Part shown: positions 23,323 through 23,474 of the stretch, piece after piece | How positions within the stretch are numbered: position 1 is the first letter of the stretch | Layout of the letters: each line of letters begins with the position of its first letter | IMG/VR virus record: IMGVR_UViG_3300020439_000082 | Location: 1-23,474 of that record | DNA: 23,474 nucleotides | Source of the DNA: a virus | Strand: one strand, 5' to 3' | The notes under the pieces: model-generated | What the model saw: the letters and a program-made list of their open reading frames with translations, nothing else | What the model was told of the DNA's origin: nothing | Database searches by the model: none | Position numbers and translations under genes: made by a program

Positions 23323-23338
23323 AAAATTTACGAATTTT
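23323..23338 (-). promoter_or_regulatory. 16-bp AT palindrome in portal leader
   Basis: AAAATTTACGAATTTT is a perfect six-base inverted repeat around four bases. It lies in the 72-base leader before the portal gene (23289-23360), which is the only clear gap upstream of the head module. It is not GC-rich enough to end transcription well. A TAAAAT box (five of six for -10) occurs just downstream, but no -35 with proper spacing was found, so a full promoter is not claimed. Confidence 0.35.
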
Positions 23339-23360
23339 GGTAAAGTTTCGGCAAGAACTA

Positions 23361-23474
23361 TCAGTCAATACTACCTGTTATCCAGTTATAAACCTTGTTT
23401 TTCTTGATATTAACTTGTTTTTCTAGCCTATCTTTAAAATTTTTAGCATCTATGGCAGTACTGCTTGGAGCTTT
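23361..23474 (-). CDS. C-terminal end of an upstream gene (37 aa visible)
   Basis: The frame is open from the right edge to a TGA at 23361-23363. The visible end reads KAPSSTAIDAKNFKDRLEKQ and then VNIKKNKVYNWITGSID. It is helical and basic. Phage gene order often places the large terminase before the portal, so it may be the terminase end, but these residues are not enough to say. No start is visible. Confidence 0.55.
   Translation of the reverse strand, partial: KAPSSTAIDAKNFKDRLEKQVNIKKNKVYNWITGSID

Noticed and set aside
1-23474. tRNA genes, integrase, attachment sites, replication origin
   Set aside because: No cloverleaf-like sequence, recombinase motif or att-like repeat was noticed by eye. 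A tRNAscan-type search would be needed to exclude tRNAs.

Overview
This window looks like the structural and lysis half of an AT-rich tailed phage, probably a marine podovirus-like virus. The evidence is a one-way, almost gapless run of phage genes on the minus strand: portal, scaffold, major capsid protein, capsid accessory, many small virion proteins, a giant fibre with an S74-type chaperone end, a GTA-type holin, a lysozyme-like enzyme and a nozzle-like tail protein. Several protein styles are ones I remember from marine phages and pelagiphages: the fibre start MATLTGKKISESYKDLLQVS, the DNIIGLNRG block, small basic proteins ending in YWANKVKW or WSARKAQ, and a GPARSFWQ lysozyme. No host gene, integrase, replication gene, tRNA or CRISPR array was seen. 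A host among marine Alphaproteobacteria such as SAR11 is an inference only.

Transcription runs from high to low coordinates. 23474-18688 is the head module: the end of an unidentified upstream gene, an AT-rich leader, portal, scaffold, major capsid protein and a probable capsid accessory protein. 18687-18603 is a short non-coding stretch with a GC-rich hairpin. 18602-14957 holds small proteins: a two-helix membrane protein, a zinc-ribbon protein, two short Lys/Arg-rich proteins, a 337-residue protein, a possible head-tail adaptor, an 11-residue-repeat protein and two connector-like proteins. 14952-8614 is one 2112-residue fibre. 8621-7120 holds two fibre-linked small genes, a methyltransferase resembling guanidinoacetate methyltransferase, and a membrane-anchored coiled-coil protein. 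7101-5876 holds an exported thioredoxin-like protein without catalytic cysteines, then four tiny basic proteins in a row. 5875-5774 is the clearest regulatory region, with a sigma70-like promoter, a 16-bp palindrome and a tandem 14-bp repeat. It leads into a lysis group (5773-4771) and then the nozzle-like protein and internal or tail proteins down to the left edge, where the last gene is cut.

Thirteen gene junctions share one base in the form TAATG and two in the form TAGTG, so much of the window looks translationally coupled. That pattern decides several starts, such as GTG for the lysozyme and for the repeat protein. It also supports short genes of 34, 45 and 48 residues that a length cut-off would miss.

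The items most worth a second look are the GAMT/RMT2-like methyltransferase, a two-helix membrane ORF nested inside the lysozyme gene with its own ribosome binding site, the perfectly periodic 11-residue Trp repeat protein, and the cysteine-less thioredoxin-like protein.
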